NCBI GenBank assembly: GCA_964599875.1
Contig: CAZRHE010000031.1
Location: 1 to 13,886, forward strand
Direction of reading: 5' to 3'
DNA length: 13,886 nt
From: RGIG4097 sp964599875
Lineage (GTDB): Bacteria > Bacillota > Clostridia > Christensenellales > CAG-917
Made by a program: the position numbers and the translations under genes. The notes under the pieces are model-generated. The model was not told the origin of the DNA and did not search any database. It saw only the letters and a program-made list of their open reading frames with translations. Of the stretch, positions 13,298 to 13,886 are shown in pieces (position 1 is the stretch's first letter; each line of letters opens with the position of its first letter).

Positions 13298-13886
13298 TCA
13301 CAACTTGTACCAATAATAGTTACCATTATATGTGAAATCGGTTGCATTAGTTGATGAATCCGCAACTGAAACTTGTGTACCATTTGTTTTATTATTCCAA
13401 TTATCCTCACTTGTTGTTATATACCAAGTCGTCGTGTCTTCAAACGTTATGTTTGTGAGCCCAGTGCAATAATAGAAGGCATGTTCGCCTATGCTCGTCA
13501 CGCTGTTCGGAATTGTTAGGCTTGTCAGTCCCGTGCATCCCAAGAAGGACCAAGAACCTATGCTCGTCACGCTGTTGCCTATTGTCACGCTTGTGAGACC
13601 GGTGCAATTAATGAAGGCACTACTACCAATACTCGTCACGCTGTTGCCTATTGTCACGCTTGTGAGTCCACTGCAATAAGAGAAGGCTCTCTCGCCAATA
13701 CTCGTCACGCTGTCAGGAATAGTTATGTTTGTTAGTCCTGTGCATCCATGGAAAGCAGAGCCACCTATGCTCGTCACACTGTCAGGGATTGTTATGCTTG
13801 TCAATCCACTGCAGGACTCGAAGGCCCTATAACCTATGCTCGTCACGCTGTTGCCTATCGTCACGTTTGTCAGGCCACTGCAACCA
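13298..13886 (-). CDS. BspA-type leucine-rich-repeat protein, 3' end only
   Basis: The frame is open to the right edge, so the start is outside the window; 195 codons are seen. Six full 23-residue repeats follow the pattern C-x-G-L-T-x-(V/I/L)-T-I-(G/P)-(N/D)-S-V-T-S-I-G-x-x-(A/S)-F. This is the LRR_5 (BspA/Treponema) type found on surfaces of gut bacteria, usually in adhesion or host contact. A degenerate seventh repeat breaks into T-T-T-W-Y-I, and a Ser/Thr/Asn-rich tail ends in N-Y-Y-W-Y-K-L. That tail is a usual finish for such clostridial proteins; no LPXTG or membrane anchor is present, so any anchor must lie in the missing N-terminal part. A GTG near 13864 is an internal Val of the repeat, not a start. 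Confidence 0.93.
   Translation of the reverse strand, partial: GCSGLTNVTIGNSVTSIGYRAFESCSGLTSITIPDSVTSIGGSAFHGCTGLTNITIPDSVTSIGERAFSYCSGLTSVTIGNSVTSIGSSAFINCTGLTSVTIGNSVTSIGSWSFLGCTGLTSLTIPNSVTSIGEHAFYYCTGLTNITFEDTTTWYITTSEDNWNNKTNGTQVSVADSSTNATDFTYNGNYYWYKL
13469..13882 (-). repeat. 69-bp tandem repeats in the LRR gene
   Basis: Six 69-bp units, each encoding one 23-residue leucine-rich repeat, with long stretches identical between units (the part encoding S-V-T-S-I-G is almost constant). The conservation at DNA level, including synonymous positions, points to recent expansion or exchange between units. More units probably lie beyond the window. Confidence 0.9.

Noticed and set aside
13862..13864. 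GTG as start of the leucine-rich-repeat gene
   Set aside because: The frame stays open to the window edge with another repeat residue pattern (G-C-S-G-L-T-N), so this is an internal Val codon.
13469..13882. CRISPR-like array suggested by regular repeats
   Set aside because: The 69-bp units are uninterrupted coding repeats of a leucine-rich-repeat protein, with no spacers and no cas genes.

Overview
The window looks like a chromosomal segment of an uncultured, probably gut-associated Clostridia-type Firmicute. This rests on Gram-positive-style ribosome binding sites (AAGGAGG, GGAGG), lipoproteins with short Lys-rich N-termini, a PuuR-like regulator joined to potABCD, a BspA-type leucine-rich-repeat protein, and mixed ATG/GTG/TTG starts. 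No rRNA, tRNA, CRISPR array, transposase or phage gene is visible, so the taxonomic placement is an inference.

Layout. Positions 1-195 are intergenic, with palindromic repeat DNA and the terminator of proS. proS (prolyl-tRNA synthetase, 196-1917, minus) has its own promoter. A three-gene minus-strand operon (5954 to 2071) follows: a secreted papain-fold cysteine peptidase with a Cys-rich C-terminal region, then two paralogous lipoproteins that overlap by 4 bases and share an almost unchanged 3' end. Its promoter contains a perfect 8-bp inverted repeat and is divergent from a perfect-consensus promoter (TTGACA-17-TATAAT). That second promoter drives the plus-strand polyamine uptake operon: an XRE-cupin regulator, potA, potB, potC and potD (6237-11570), ended by two terminators in tandem. 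The transporter is complete: ATPase, two permeases, and a substrate-binding lipoprotein. PotA carries an insertion, a duplicated C-terminal module and an acidic tail. PotD carries an extra C-terminal membrane helix.

The right third holds separate short transcription units: a LURP-one/Tubby-like protein (11807-12313), a convergent 79-residue HTH repressor (12389-12628, minus) with phased direct repeats at its start, and a rightward promoter with a palindrome between -35 and -10. Next come a strongly structured intergenic repeat (about 12781-12945), an unrecognised 59-codon gene with a strong ribosome binding site (13046-13225), and the 3' end of a leucine-rich-repeat surface protein (13298 to the window edge, minus), whose start is outside the window.

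The best candidates for something undescribed are the peptidase/paired-lipoprotein operon, whose pieces suggest a protease with cognate partner or inhibitor proteins, and the repressor/structured-repeat/small-protein segment. Both are hypotheses; the pot operon and proS are ordinary in function.
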